Part shown: positions 35,744 to 45,196 of the stretch, piece by piece | Position numbering within the stretch: position 1 is the first letter of the stretch | Layout: every line of letters begins with the position of its first letter | From: Pseudomonadota bacterium | GTDB taxonomy: Bacteria > Desulfobacterota > Syntrophia > Syntrophales > UBA8958 | Direction of reading: 5' to 3' | Assembly (NCBI GenBank): GCA_030057915.1 | Contig: JASGUC010000004.1 | Location: 94,561 to 146,898, forward strand | DNA: 52,338 nt | Notes under the pieces: model-generated | Told to the model about the DNA's origin: nothing | Databases searched by the model: none | What the model saw: the letters and a program-made list of their open reading frames with translations, nothing else | Program-made: the position numbers and the translations under genes

Positions 35744-36336
35744 GAAACGATAATCGTCGACAACTCCTCAAATCCATCTTTATCGCCGGGACGGTGGTCC
35801 TGGTGGCCGGGACGGCCGCCTATGCCGCCGGCGGAGGCGGGGAGGAACATCAACCCATCGACTGGAAGGACTTCGGTTACCGGATGTTGAATTTCGCCAT
35901 CCTCGCCGGTTTTCTGTGGTGGCTTTCGGCCAAGAAGGTCAAGGAATTTTTCGCGGGCCGGCGGGACGACATCAAGGAGTCGCTCAATCAGGCCCAGGCC
36001 GCCAAGGAAGATGCGGAAAGAAAGTATAAGGACTACGTGGCCAAGCTGGAGAAGGCCACCGAGGAGATAGATGGCATCGCCGAGATGATCAAGTCCCAGG
36101 GATTGCTGGAAAAGGACAAGATGATCGAGGAGGCCAGGAAGGCGGCGGCCAAGATCGAGGAAGACACCAAGTCCCGCATGGAACAGGAATTCGCCACGGC
36201 GCGGAATCAGTTGCGGGCCGAAGCGGCGCTGCTGTCCATCCAGCTTGCCGAGGAACTCCTCAAGAGGAATATCACGATTCAGGATCACGAAAAGATGGTC
36301 AAGGAATATATGGATAAGGTGGTGATAAAACATTGA
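35740..36336 (+). CDS. atpF: ATP synthase F0 subunit b
   Basis: This is a 198-residue stalk subunit. A first hydrophobic segment (about 12-30, ending A-Y-A-A) looks like a cleavable signal or extra helix. The usual b-subunit transmembrane helix (about 48-64, M-L-N-F-A-I-L-A-G-F-L-W-W-L) and a long charged helix follow. N-terminal extensions of this kind are known in delta-type proteobacteria. The overlap with both neighbours indicates coupled translation. Confidence 0.93.
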   Translation: MRNDNRRQLLKSIFIAGTVVLVAGTAAYAAGGGGEEHQPIDWKDFGYRMLNFAILAGFLWWLSAKKVKEFFAGRRDDIKESLNQAQAAKEDAERKYKDYVAKLEKATEEIDGIAEMIKSQGLLEKDKMIEEARKAAAKIEEDTKSRMEQEFATARNQLRAEAALLSIQLAEELLKRNITIQDHEKMVKEYMDKVVIKH

Positions 36337-36878
36337 TCGGAAGCACGATTGCAAAGCGGTACGCCCGGGCTTTTTTTGAAATAGCCCTCGAGGAAAAACA
36401 ACTGGAAAGATACCACGAAGAATTGAGCGGCTTCGCGGCGATTATTGGCGGCAGCAAGGATCTGAAGGAGTTCTTGGCCAATCCGATCTTCGATCAGTCC
36501 GAAAAGAAGTCCGTGGTCGAGAGCATTCTGCAAAAGACCGACGTCTCGGGCATAACGGCCAATTTTCTAAAATTGCTTACGGACAAACAGAGGATCGTCA
36601 TTCTTTCCGACATTGTGGAATGCTACCGGGAATTGATGGACGAAGCCCTGAAAACGGTGCGGGCCAGCGTCAAGACCGCATTTCCGCTGACTCCGGAAAT
36701 GGTGCGAAGGCTTCAGGAAGGACTCGAAAGCCAGACCAGCAAAAAGGTCGAAATGACCGTTATCGAAGAGCCCTCCCTCCTCGGCGGGATCGTGGTGAGG
36801 GTGGGGGATACCGTCTATGATAACAGTATCAGGACCCAACTGAACAACATAAGGAATCTCTTAGGGGAGGAGATGTAG
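36333..36878 (+). CDS. atpH: ATP synthase F1 subunit delta
   Basis: This is a 181-residue protein joining F1 to the peripheral stalk. The family pattern is present: A-K-R-Y-A-R-A-F-F-E near the start, and I-E-E-P-S-L-L-G-G-I-V-V-R-V-G-D-T-V-Y-D-N-S-I near the end. A TTG start overlaps the atpF stop (TTGA). Length is normal. Confidence 0.95.
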   Translation: MIGSTIAKRYARAFFEIALEEKQLERYHEELSGFAAIIGGSKDLKEFLANPIFDQSEKKSVVESILQKTDVSGITANFLKLLTDKQRIVILSDIVECYRELMDEALKTVRASVKTAFPLTPEMVRRLQEGLESQTSKKVEMTVIEEPSLLGGIVVRVGDTVYDNSIRTQLNNIRNLLGEEM

Positions 36879-36881
36879 CGC

Positions 36882-38393
36882 ATGGATACAATCAGGGCAG
36901 AAGAAATAAGTCAAATCATATCCAAGCAGATCAAGGACTATGAGAAAAAGCTGGACATCAGCGAAACCGGGACGGTGCTCTCCGTCGGCGACGGCATCGC
37001 CAGGATCTACGGCGTCCAGAACGCCATGGCCATGGAGCTTCTGGAATTCCCCGGCGGCATCCTCGGCATGGTGCTTAACCTGGAAAGGGACAATGTCGGG
37101 GTGGCCGTGCTCGGCGAGGTTACCCATATCAAAGAGGGCGACATCGTAAAGAGGACGGGGCGTATCGCCCAGGTGCCCGTCGGCGAGGCGGTCATGGGTC
37201 GGGTCATCGACGCCGTCGGCGCGCCTATCGACGGCAAGGGCCCCATCGAAGCGACGGAGTTCCGCCGCATCGAGATGGTGGCCCCCGGCGTCATCCAGCG
37301 GCAGCCGGTCAACCAGCCCATGTACACCGGCCTGAAGGCCATCGACGCCATGACCCCCATCGGCAGGGGCCAGCGGGAACTGGTCATCGGCGACCGCCAG
37401 ATCGGCAAGACCGCCATCTGCATCGACGCCATCATTCGCCAGAAAGAAACGGGCGTCAAATGCATCTATGTCGCCATCGGCCAGAAGAAGTCCACCGTGG
37501 CCCAGGTGGTGGAGAATCTCCGAAAATACGACGCCATGCCTTATACCTGCGTCGTTTCGGCCTGCGCCAGCGACCCGGCCACCCTGCAGTACATCGCGGC
37601 CTTCGCCGGTTGCAGCATCGGCGAGTATTTCCGGGATCGCGGTCAGGACGCCCTGATCATCTATGACGACCTCTCCAAGCAGGCCGTGGCCTATCGGCAG
37701 ATCTCCCTGCTTCTGCGCCGTCCCCCGGGGCGCGAGGCCTTCCCGGGCGACATCTTCTACAATCACTCCCGGCTCCTCGAAAGGGCGGCCCGGGTAAGCC
37801 CGGAACTCGGCAGCGGTTCCCTCACGGCCCTGCCCATCATCGAAACCCAGGCCGGCGACGTGTCGGCCTACATCCCGACGAACGTTATTTCCATCACCGA
37901 TGGACAGGTCTATCTGGAGCCCGGTCTCTTCTTCTCCGGCGTCCGTCCGGCGATCAACGTCGGTCTTTCGGTCTCCCGCGTCGGCGGCGCCGCCCAGGTG
38001 AAGGCCATGAAGCAGGTGGCCGGCACCCTGAAACTGGACCTGGCCCAGTACCGCGAACTGGCGGCCTTTGCCTCCTTCGGCAGCGATCTCGACAAGGCCA
38101 CCCAGGCGCAGCTCGATCGGGGCGTCCGTCTCGTGGAACTCCTCAAGCAGCCCCAGTTCCAGCCCATGTCCCTGGGGGAGGAAGTAACGGTCCTCTTCGC
38201 GGGCACCAAGGGTTTCCTGGATAAGTATCCCGTGGAGAAGATCAAGGACTACGAAGGCCAACTCCTCTCGTTCGTCAAGAGCAAGCATGGGGACATCCTC
38301 AAGGAGATCGACGAGAAGATGATCATCTCCCCGGAGTTGGAAAAGAAGATGAAAGACGCCCTCACGGAGTTCGATGCCGTCTTTGCCGGCTGA
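36882..38393 (+). CDS. atpA: ATP synthase F1 subunit alpha
   Basis: This is a 503-residue non-catalytic nucleotide-binding subunit of F1. The P-loop G-D-R-Q-I-G-K-T lies at 170-177, and the alpha signature [17 protein letters not shown] near 350. GGGGAGGAG precedes the ATG within a few bases of the atpH stop. Length and motifs are normal. Confidence 0.98.
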   Translation: MDTIRAEEISQIISKQIKDYEKKLDISETGTVLSVGDGIARIYGVQNAMAMELLEFPGGILGMVLNLERDNVGVAVLGEVTHIKEGDIVKRTGRIAQVPVGEAVMGRVIDAVGAPIDGKGPIEATEFRRIEMVAPGVIQRQPVNQPMYTGLKAIDAMTPIGRGQRELVIGDRQIGKTAICIDAIIRQKETGVKCIYVAIGQKKSTVAQVVENLRKYDAMPYTCVVSACASDPATLQYIAAFAGCSIGEYFRDRGQDALIIYDDLSKQAVAYRQISLLLRRPPGREAFPGDIFYNHSRLLERAARVSPELGSGSLTALPIIETQAGDVSAYIPTNVISITDGQVYLEPGLFFSGVRPAINVGLSVSRVGGAAQVKAMKQVAGTLKLDLAQYRELAAFASFGSDLDKATQAQLDRGVRLVELLKQPQFQPMSLGEEVTVLFAGTKGFLDKYPVEKIKDYEGQLLSFVKSKHGDILKEIDEKMIISPELEKKMKDALTEFDAVFAG

Positions 38394-38450
38394 TAAAAGT
38401 CGTGAAACCGCGGATAAATGTAAGTCGATTTGAAAAGGGAGTAAAAGTTA

Positions 38451-39326
38451 ATGGCCGCGCTCAAGGACATTAAAAGACAGATAGCCGCTGTTGGGAAGAC
38501 GAAACAGATCACCAAGGCCATGAACATGGTAGCGGCTTCCAAGTTCCGGATGGCCCAGATGCGGATGGAGAACTTCCGTCCCTATGCCGGCAAATTTATG
38601 GAGGTGTTGAACAGTTTGGCGCTGCGCGTCGATGCCAGCTCCCACCCCCTCTTGGCGGTGCGTCCGCCCAAGAAGCTCCGCGTGATATGCATGACCTCGG
38701 ATCGGGGATTGTGCGGCGGCTTCAATACCAATCTGATCAAGGCCACGGAAAGATTTATCAAGGAAAAGGAGACCGAGGGGAAGGAAGTCACGCTGGTGCC
38801 GGTGGGCAGAAAGGGTCGTGATTTCTTCCGGAAGAAGGCCCGGATCATGAACGAGCGGATCGATGTCTTCAAGAAATTCGACATGACCCTGGCCGTGGAT
38901 ATCTCCAACGACATCATCCCTTCCTTTGTGAGGGAGGAATACGACGAGTTGTATCTGGTTTACAACGAGTATCGGAACGTCTCCGTGCAACGTCCCGCCG
39001 TGGTGCGGCTCTTCCCCCTCCCGGCCATCGGCCAGGAGGAGGCGACGGACCCGGAGAAGCGCATCGATTACATCTACGAACCCTCCGACGAGGTCCTTCT
39101 GGACAGGATCCTCCCCATGTATGTCCGGGTGCTGATCTACCGGGCCCTTCTGGAGACCTACGCCGGAGAGAACGGGGCGCGGATGGCGGCGATGGATAAC
39201 GCCACCCGGAACTGCGACGAGTTGATCGGTTCCCTGACGCTGCAATTCAACAAAGCCAGGCAGGCGGCGATTACCGCGGAGCTGATGGATATCGTCGGCG
39301 GCACCGAGGCCTTGGCTAAAGGATAA
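38451..39326 (+). CDS. atpG: ATP synthase F1 subunit gamma
   Basis: This is a 291-residue central rotor shaft. It starts with the classic I-K-R-Q-I-A-A-V-G-K-T-K-Q-I-T-K-A-M-N-M-V-A helix, has S-D-R-G-L-C-G-G-F-N-T-N near residue 83, and ends with the R-Q-A-A-I-T-A-E-L-M-D-I-V-G-G signature. GGGAG lies upstream of the ATG. It sits between alpha and beta in the standard order. Confidence 0.97.
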   Translation: MAALKDIKRQIAAVGKTKQITKAMNMVAASKFRMAQMRMENFRPYAGKFMEVLNSLALRVDASSHPLLAVRPPKKLRVICMTSDRGLCGGFNTNLIKATERFIKEKETEGKEVTLVPVGRKGRDFFRKKARIMNERIDVFKKFDMTLAVDISNDIIPSFVREEYDELYLVYNEYRNVSVQRPAVVRLFPLPAIGQEEATDPEKRIDYIYEPSDEVLLDRILPMYVRVLIYRALLETYAGENGARMAAMDNATRNCDELIGSLTLQFNKARQAAITAELMDIVGGTEALAKG

Positions 39327-40760
<1,434 letters not shown>

Positions 40761-40774
40761 CCGGAGGATAGCAC

Positions 40775-41182
40775 ATGGCGGATGAACTGTTGTTGGAAAT
40801 AGTCACCCCGGAAAAGATGGCCTTCAGCGGCAAGGTGGAAGAGGTAACCGTACCGGGAAGCGAAGGGGAATTCGGGGTCCTGAGAGGTCACGCATCGCTG
40901 CTGAGTTCCATTCAGATCGGCGAGTTGAGCTATACCAAGGACAACAAGAAGGTAGCCTATGCGGTGGATACGGGCTATGCGGAGGTATTGGCGAGCAAGG
41001 TGACCATCCTGGTTGAAGGAGCGGAACGCTCCGACATGATCGACAGGGACCAGGCCCGGAAGGACAAGGAAGAGGCGGAGGCCAGATTGGCCAAGATGGC
41101 CAAGGATGACGTCGATTACGAACGGGTCCGGGCCGCAGCGACCAAGGCGGAGACCCGCCTGAAAGTGGCGGAAAGGGGCTGA
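40775..41182 (+). CDS. atpC: ATP synthase F1 subunit epsilon
   Basis: This is a 135-residue rotor subunit that can inhibit ATP hydrolysis. The N-terminal beta-sandwich (L-L-E-I-V-T-P-E-K ... V-P-G-S-E-G-E-F-G-V-L) is followed by a charged C-terminal helix pair (about 85-135). GGAGGA precedes the ATG. It is the last gene of the operon; subunits a and c are not in the window, as is common when they are encoded separately. Confidence 0.96.
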   Translation: MADELLLEIVTPEKMAFSGKVEEVTVPGSEGEFGVLRGHASLLSSIQIGELSYTKDNKKVAYAVDTGYAEVLASKVTILVEGAERSDMIDRDQARKDKEEAEARLAKMAKDDVDYERVRAAATKAETRLKVAERG

Positions 41183-41227
41183 GGGCCCGGCCGGGGAACA
41201 AACCGCAGGCTCGAGACCGAGGACATC

Positions 41228-41259
41228 AAAATGCCGGAGAAGATTTCTCCGGCATTTTT
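41228..41259. terminator. Bidirectional terminator between atpC and greA
   Basis: A perfect 14-bp stem (AAAATGCCGGAGAA with its complement, 3-nt loop GAT), flanked by A and T runs, can end transcription from both convergent units. Confidence 0.93.
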
Positions 41260-41266
41260 CCTTGCA

Positions 41267-41749
41267 TCAATCCTCGGCGGCGATGAAGATGGCCACGATC
41301 TCGAATTCCCGAGTCCCCCCCGGGGCCTTGACCCGAGCCGTATCCCCCACGGTTTTCCCCACCAGGGCCTTCCCCAGAGGCGAGGTTACAGAGATCTTGT
41401 TCCTGCCGATGTCCGATTCGTGGGGTCCTACCAACTGATAGGTGATATTTCCCCCCTTTTCGACATCCTCGATAGTTACGGAGGCACCGAAGACGATCCG
41501 GTCCGTGGAGAGCCTTTTGAGATCGATGATCTCGGAAGTGGCCAGATTGTTTTCCAACTCCTGAATCTTGCCGTGGATGAAGGCCTGTCGTTCCTTCGCG
41601 GCGGCGTATTCCGCGTTTTCGGATATATCTCCATGGGCTCGGGCCGTCTCGATGTCCCGGACGTTCTCCGGCACCACTACGGTCTTGAGATGTTCCAATT
41701 CCCGTTTGATTCTTTCGAAACCTGATTTGGTGATGGGCGCTTTCTTCAT
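41267..41749 (-). CDS. greA: Transcription elongation factor GreA
   Basis: This is a 160-residue factor that stimulates transcript cleavage by backtracked RNA polymerase. The N-terminal coiled coil has the acidic tip segment H-G-D-I-S-E-N-A-E-Y near residue 39, and the FKBP-like C-domain ends with S-P-L-G-K-A-L-V-G-K-T-V-G-D. A longer frame extends 59 codons upstream but lacks family similarity, so the internal ATG at 41749 is taken. It converges on the ATP synthase operon. Confidence 0.96.
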   Translation of the reverse strand: MKKAPITKSGFERIKRELEHLKTVVVPENVRDIETARAHGDISENAEYAAAKERQAFIHGKIQELENNLATSEIIDLKRLSTDRIVFGASVTIEDVEKGGNITYQLVGPHESDIGRNKISVTSPLGKALVGKTVGDTARVKAPGGTREFEIVAIFIAAED

Positions 41750-42033
41750 GATCCGCGTTCTCCCCGCCGAGTGTGCTCCGTTTCCAGTAATGGATAAAAG
41801 CCTCGCTGTCAAGACGGATTTAACCGGATCAGCCCCCCGGGACGGGACAGGCGAAGAGGACGCCGGACCATTCCCCAGGGTAACTTGGCGCCCCGCGAAT
41901 TTAAGAGAAAATAGCGGGTTTCCCATGTATCGCAGTCACATGAAATCGAGCGCTTGCCGGAAGAAGCAATTTATCCCGCGCCGTCACCGCAAGCGCTTGC
42001 GCCGCTTTTGGATTTGTGTTAGGACCGAGAAGC

Positions 42034-43026
42034 ATGTATGACAATTACCACCGCGATATAAACTATTTGCGGGTTTCCATTACCGACCGCTGCAATCTGC
42101 GTTGCCGGTATTGCATCCCCAAGGAAGGCCTGTCCCTCCTCGGTCACGACGACATCCTGAGGTATGAGGAGATCCTTCGGGTGGTACGGGTAGCCGTTGG
42201 ACTGGGCGTGGCCAAAGTGCGGGTGACGGGCGGCGAACCGCTGGTCCGGCGGGGAGTGATCCCCTTTATGACGGCCCTCAAACTCCTCCCGGGGATCGAG
42301 GACTTAAGCCTTACCACCAATGGCGTCCTACTGGAGAGGTATGCCGCGGATCTCCGCGCCGCCGGGGTATGCCGCCTCAATATCAGCCTAGACTCCCTGA
42401 ACCGGGAAAAATACCACTATATTACCCGGGGGGGATCGCTGGCTGATGCCCTGCGGGGCATCGATGCGGTTTTCGCACGGGGTTTTGCCCCGATAAAGAT
42501 CAATGTTGTGGCGATGAAAGGCTTCAACGACGATGAGATCCTCGATTTCGCCCGCCTGACCCTGGAGCGCCCCTTTCAGGTGCGATTCATCGAACTGATG
42601 CCGGTGGGCCATACCGGTCGGGATAACATCGGCAAATATCTGGCCTGCGAAGAGATCAGGGGGGAAATTGCGAGGAACCATCCCCTCCTGCCGGTCCCTG
42701 GCGCCCGGGACCGGATGGACGGGCCGGCCAGGATCTATCGCATCGACGGAGGCGTCGGTGAGATAGGTTTCATCGCCGCGATGAGCAATCACTTCTGCCA
42801 CCGGTGCAACCGCCTGCGCCTGACGGCGGATGGCCATCTACGTTCCTGTCTCTTTTCCGACGCGGAGATCGACTTGAAGGACCCCCTGCGCTCCGGATGC
42901 AGTGATGACCGGATCGCGTCCCTCATCAGGGAGGCGATCGCGAAAAAGCCCCGGAAACACAAGATACGCCCGGAGGGGAACTACCTCGGGGAATGCGGGA
43001 AGAACATGTCGGCGATTGGAGGCTGA
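42034..43026 (+). CDS. moaA: GTP 3',8-cyclase (molybdenum cofactor synthesis)
   Basis: This is a 330-residue radical SAM enzyme that starts Moco synthesis from GTP. The N-terminal 4Fe-4S motif is C20-x3-C24-x2-C27 (C-N-L-R-C-R-Y-C). A second cluster motif is C255-x2-C258-x13-C272, and the chain ends with the required Gly-Gly. A short upstream extension from 42016 is not needed; GGACCGAG precedes this ATG. The 284-bp gap to greA has a 14-bp palindrome (CGCAAGCGCTTGCG, near 41989-42002) but no recognised Moco riboswitch. No other moa or moe genes are adjacent. Confidence 0.96.
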   Translation: MYDNYHRDINYLRVSITDRCNLRCRYCIPKEGLSLLGHDDILRYEEILRVVRVAVGLGVAKVRVTGGEPLVRRGVIPFMTALKLLPGIEDLSLTTNGVLLERYAADLRAAGVCRLNISLDSLNREKYHYITRGGSLADALRGIDAVFARGFAPIKINVVAMKGFNDDEILDFARLTLERPFQVRFIELMPVGHTGRDNIGKYLACEEIRGEIARNHPLLPVPGARDRMDGPARIYRIDGGVGEIGFIAAMSNHFCHRCNRLRLTADGHLRSCLFSDAEIDLKDPLRSGCSDDRIASLIREAIAKKPRKHKIRPEGNYLGECGKNMSAIGG

Positions 43027-43030
43027 GGGG

Positions 43031-43798
43031 TTGATCTTTACGGAAGAGATAGCCCGATCCTATGACAACTGGCGCGATACGCCCTCCGGGCGCTATATCG
43101 ACAGCCGGGAAAAAAGCCTGATCCTCGATTTGACTCAGCCCCGGGGCGGGGAGCGCCTTCTGGATGTGGGATGCGGCACGGGGGATCATCTCTGGCTTTT
43201 CCGGCGCAAGGGGTGCGACGTAACCGGTCTGGACGCCTCGGCCCCCATGCTGGAGCAGGCCCGACGGAAACTGGGTGCCAAGGCGGATTTTTATCAGGGC
43301 GTCGCGGAGGATCTTCCCTTTTCCGATGATGAATTCGACATTGTCACGCTGATCACCGTGCTGGAGTTTGCCTCCGATCCCGAACAGGCCCTGAGTGAGG
43401 CCATTCGGGTCTGCCGGGGCCGGATCTTTGTCGGGGCCCTCAATAGATTTTCCTATCTGGGCGTGGCCCGGCGGATCGCCGGCGCCTTCGGCCCTTCCCT
43501 GTACAACCAGGCCCGTTTCTTCAGCATCGGCGCCTTGACCGGGATGATCCGGCGGCGACTGGCAGGGGTTCGAGTCCGGTGGGGGAGCGTCATCTTCCTG
43601 CCCCCCGGCTGGTATGGATTTGCCGCCGGCCTGGAGGAGGCCCTTCCCGTCATGAATAATCCCTTCGGCGCCTTTTTGGGACTGTCGTTTTCCGTTACCT
43701 TTACGCAGGTTGCCCTTCAGGCGCCCATCCGGGCGCCGCTAACGATCGGCGCGGAAGGACGACGACCCGTGCCCGGGGTGGTGAGGACGATCGAATGA
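43031..43798 (+). CDS. Class I SAM-dependent methyltransferase
   Basis: This is a 255-residue protein from a TTG start with GGAGG upstream, 4 bp after moaA. The SAM-binding motif L-L-D-V-G-C-G-T-G lies at 43-51, the acidic loop G-L-D-A-S near 66, and motif II-like D-I-V-T-L-I-T-V-L-E-F near 102, all of the Methyltransf_11 type. The substrate cannot be told from sequence. The C-terminal part has a hydrophobic stretch (P-P-G-W-Y-G-F-A-A). It overlaps the following radical SAM gene by 4 bp. Confidence 0.85.
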   Translation: MIFTEEIARSYDNWRDTPSGRYIDSREKSLILDLTQPRGGERLLDVGCGTGDHLWLFRRKGCDVTGLDASAPMLEQARRKLGAKADFYQGVAEDLPFSDDEFDIVTLITVLEFASDPEQALSEAIRVCRGRIFVGALNRFSYLGVARRIAGAFGPSLYNQARFFSIGALTGMIRRRLAGVRVRWGSVIFLPPGWYGFAAGLEEALPVMNNPFGAFLGLSFSVTFTQVALQAPIRAPLTIGAEGRRPVPGVVRTIE

Positions 43799-44805
43799 CC
43801 AGAGAGGCCATGCTCTACGAATCGTTGCCGGACGGCCAGGCGCGCTGCCTCCTGTGCGCTCACCGCTGCCTGATCAAGGAAGGTCGGCGCGGCGTCTGCG
43901 GGGTCCGGGAGATGAGCGAAGGGACGCTCTACAGCCTCGTCTATGGCGCGGTGATTGCGGAAAATGTCGATCCCATCGAGAAAAAGCCCTTTTTCCATCT
44001 TTTTCCGGGATCGCTCTCCTATTCCCTGGCCACGGTGGGATGCAATTTCCGCTGCCGGTTCTGTCAGAATCACGAGATCTCCCAACTGCCCCGAGAGGGG
44101 GGGGGCATACCCGGAAGAGATGTCTCCCCCGCCGAAATCGTGGCCCGTGCCGACGCCCTCGGCGCCCGCACCATCGCCTACACTTATACGGAGCCGACGG
44201 TATTCTTTGAATATGCCTATGATATCGCCCGTCTTGCCCGGAAGCGCGGGATCGGAAACGTCTTTGTCACAAACGGCTATATGAGTGAAGAGGCCCTGAC
44301 GACCATCTCTCCCTATCTCACTGGGGCCAATGTGGACCTGAAGTCCTTTCGCGACGAGTTCTACCGGCAGCAGTGCGGCGCCCGGCTGCAGCCGGTTCTC
44401 GATACGCTGGGACGGATGAAAGCGGCGGGGATATGGCTGGAGGTCACTACCCTGCTGATCCCGGGGCTCAACGACAGCGAGGAGGAAATCGACCAAATCG
44501 CCGCCTTCCTGGCCGGGCTGGGGAAGGAAACCCCTTGGCATGTCAGCAGATTCCACCCGTGCTACCAAACCATGGGCCTTCCGGCGACTTCCCGGGAGCG
44601 GCTCAGGCTGGCCCGGGAAATCGGCCGGGCCCGGGGTCTCAAGTATGTCTATATCGGCAATATCCCGGGGGATGAGGGGGAGAACACCTTTTGTTCGGGA
44701 TGCGGCCGCCTCCTGGTGGGGCGCCGCGGATTTTTCGTGCAAGAGTCGATGCCGAGGGATGGCGTCTGCATGCATTGCGGGACCCCGCTGGACGGCATCT
44801 TCTAA
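43795..44805 (+). CDS. amrS: AmmeMemoRadiSam-type radical SAM protein (AmrS/PflA-like)
   Basis: This is a 336-residue radical SAM protein. The cluster motif C83-x3-C87-x2-C90 (C-N-F-R-C-R-F-C-Q-N) is preceded by a Cys-rich N-terminal segment (C18, C21, C25, C35) and followed by Y-T-Y-T-E-P-T near residue 124. The C-terminus carries a zinc-ribbon-like C-S-G-C-G ... C-M-H-C-G. These are features of the AmrS group, which often sits beside AmrA and AmrB/Memo. Those partners are absent here, and the neighbours are moaA and a methyltransferase. The reaction is unknown. Confidence 0.88.
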   Translation: MTREAMLYESLPDGQARCLLCAHRCLIKEGRRGVCGVREMSEGTLYSLVYGAVIAENVDPIEKKPFFHLFPGSLSYSLATVGCNFRCRFCQNHEISQLPREGGGIPGRDVSPAEIVARADALGARTIAYTYTEPTVFFEYAYDIARLARKRGIGNVFVTNGYMSEEALTTISPYLTGANVDLKSFRDEFYRQQCGARLQPVLDTLGRMKAAGIWLEVTTLLIPGLNDSEEEIDQIAAFLAGLGKETPWHVSRFHPCYQTMGLPATSRERLRLAREIGRARGLKYVYIGNIPGDEGENTFCSGCGRLLVGRRGFFVQESMPRDGVCMHCGTPLDGIF

Positions 44806-45080
44806 CCATTCCAGTTCAGTTCCTCTTCGTCGTAAGTCCGGGACAGAATATCCCTCGCCCGTTCCCACTCCCTCTCGGGGACGATGATCGCCACTTCCCC
44901 CAGGCCGTCGATGGTGATGGCATAAATCGCCCCGGCGGCCTCATAACGGAGACGGGTCGGAATGCCGTCGGTTTCCAGCCGGCCGGCGATGACATGGGCG
45001 ATATTCAAACCGCCGACCCGGCATACCTCCCGCCAATAATCTCCCGGTGGTTCTTCTCTCTCTTCCATGGCCTCAGTCAT
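44802..45080 (-). CDS. Small DUF2007-like protein
   Basis: This is a 92-residue soluble protein with the pattern V-C-R-V-G-G-L-N-I-A-H-V-I-A-G-R-L-E-T-D-G-I-P-T followed by a short beta-alpha end, V-P-E-R-E-W-E-R-A-R-D-I-L. It resembles DUF2007, a small signal-transducer-like alpha/beta fold. The start is uncertain: ATG codons at 45080 and 45068 are both possible, and neither ribosome-binding site is strong. Its stop codon overlaps that of amrS on the other strand. No function is known. Confidence 0.65.
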   Translation of the reverse strand: MTEAMEEREEPPGDYWREVCRVGGLNIAHVIAGRLETDGIPTRLRYEAAGAIYAITIDGLGEVAIIVPEREWERARDILSRTYDEEELNWNG

Positions 45081-45130
45081 ACTATATATTGTGGTTGAGA
45101 TCAAGGCCTGCATATATGTTGTATTTTTTC

Positions 45131-45159
45131 TTTACAAAGGGCGCCCCTTTTGATAAGGT
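45131..45159 (+). promoter_or_regulatory. Candidate promoter for smc
   Basis: TTTACA, 17 bp, TAAGGT. The predicted start is near 45166, about 31 bp before the smc ATG. The spacer holds a GGGCGCCC palindrome. Confidence 0.45.
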
Positions 45160-45196
45160 GCGCCCGGTTGTGGGGCTTAGGACAAGCAGGGAGACG

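Noticed and set aside
41750..41926. N-terminal extension of GreA by 59 residues
   Set aside because: The extension is not GreA-like and the internal ATG gives the normal 160-residue length.
41750..42033. Moco riboswitch upstream of moaA
   Set aside because: Short palindromes are present, but I could not fit the conserved core of the known motif; a covariance-model search would be decisive.
45047..45196. N-terminal extension of SMC by 50 residues
   Set aside because: It lacks similarity to SMC, crosses the likely promoter and overlaps the DUF2007 gene; the ATG at 45197 begins with the standard SMC N-terminus.
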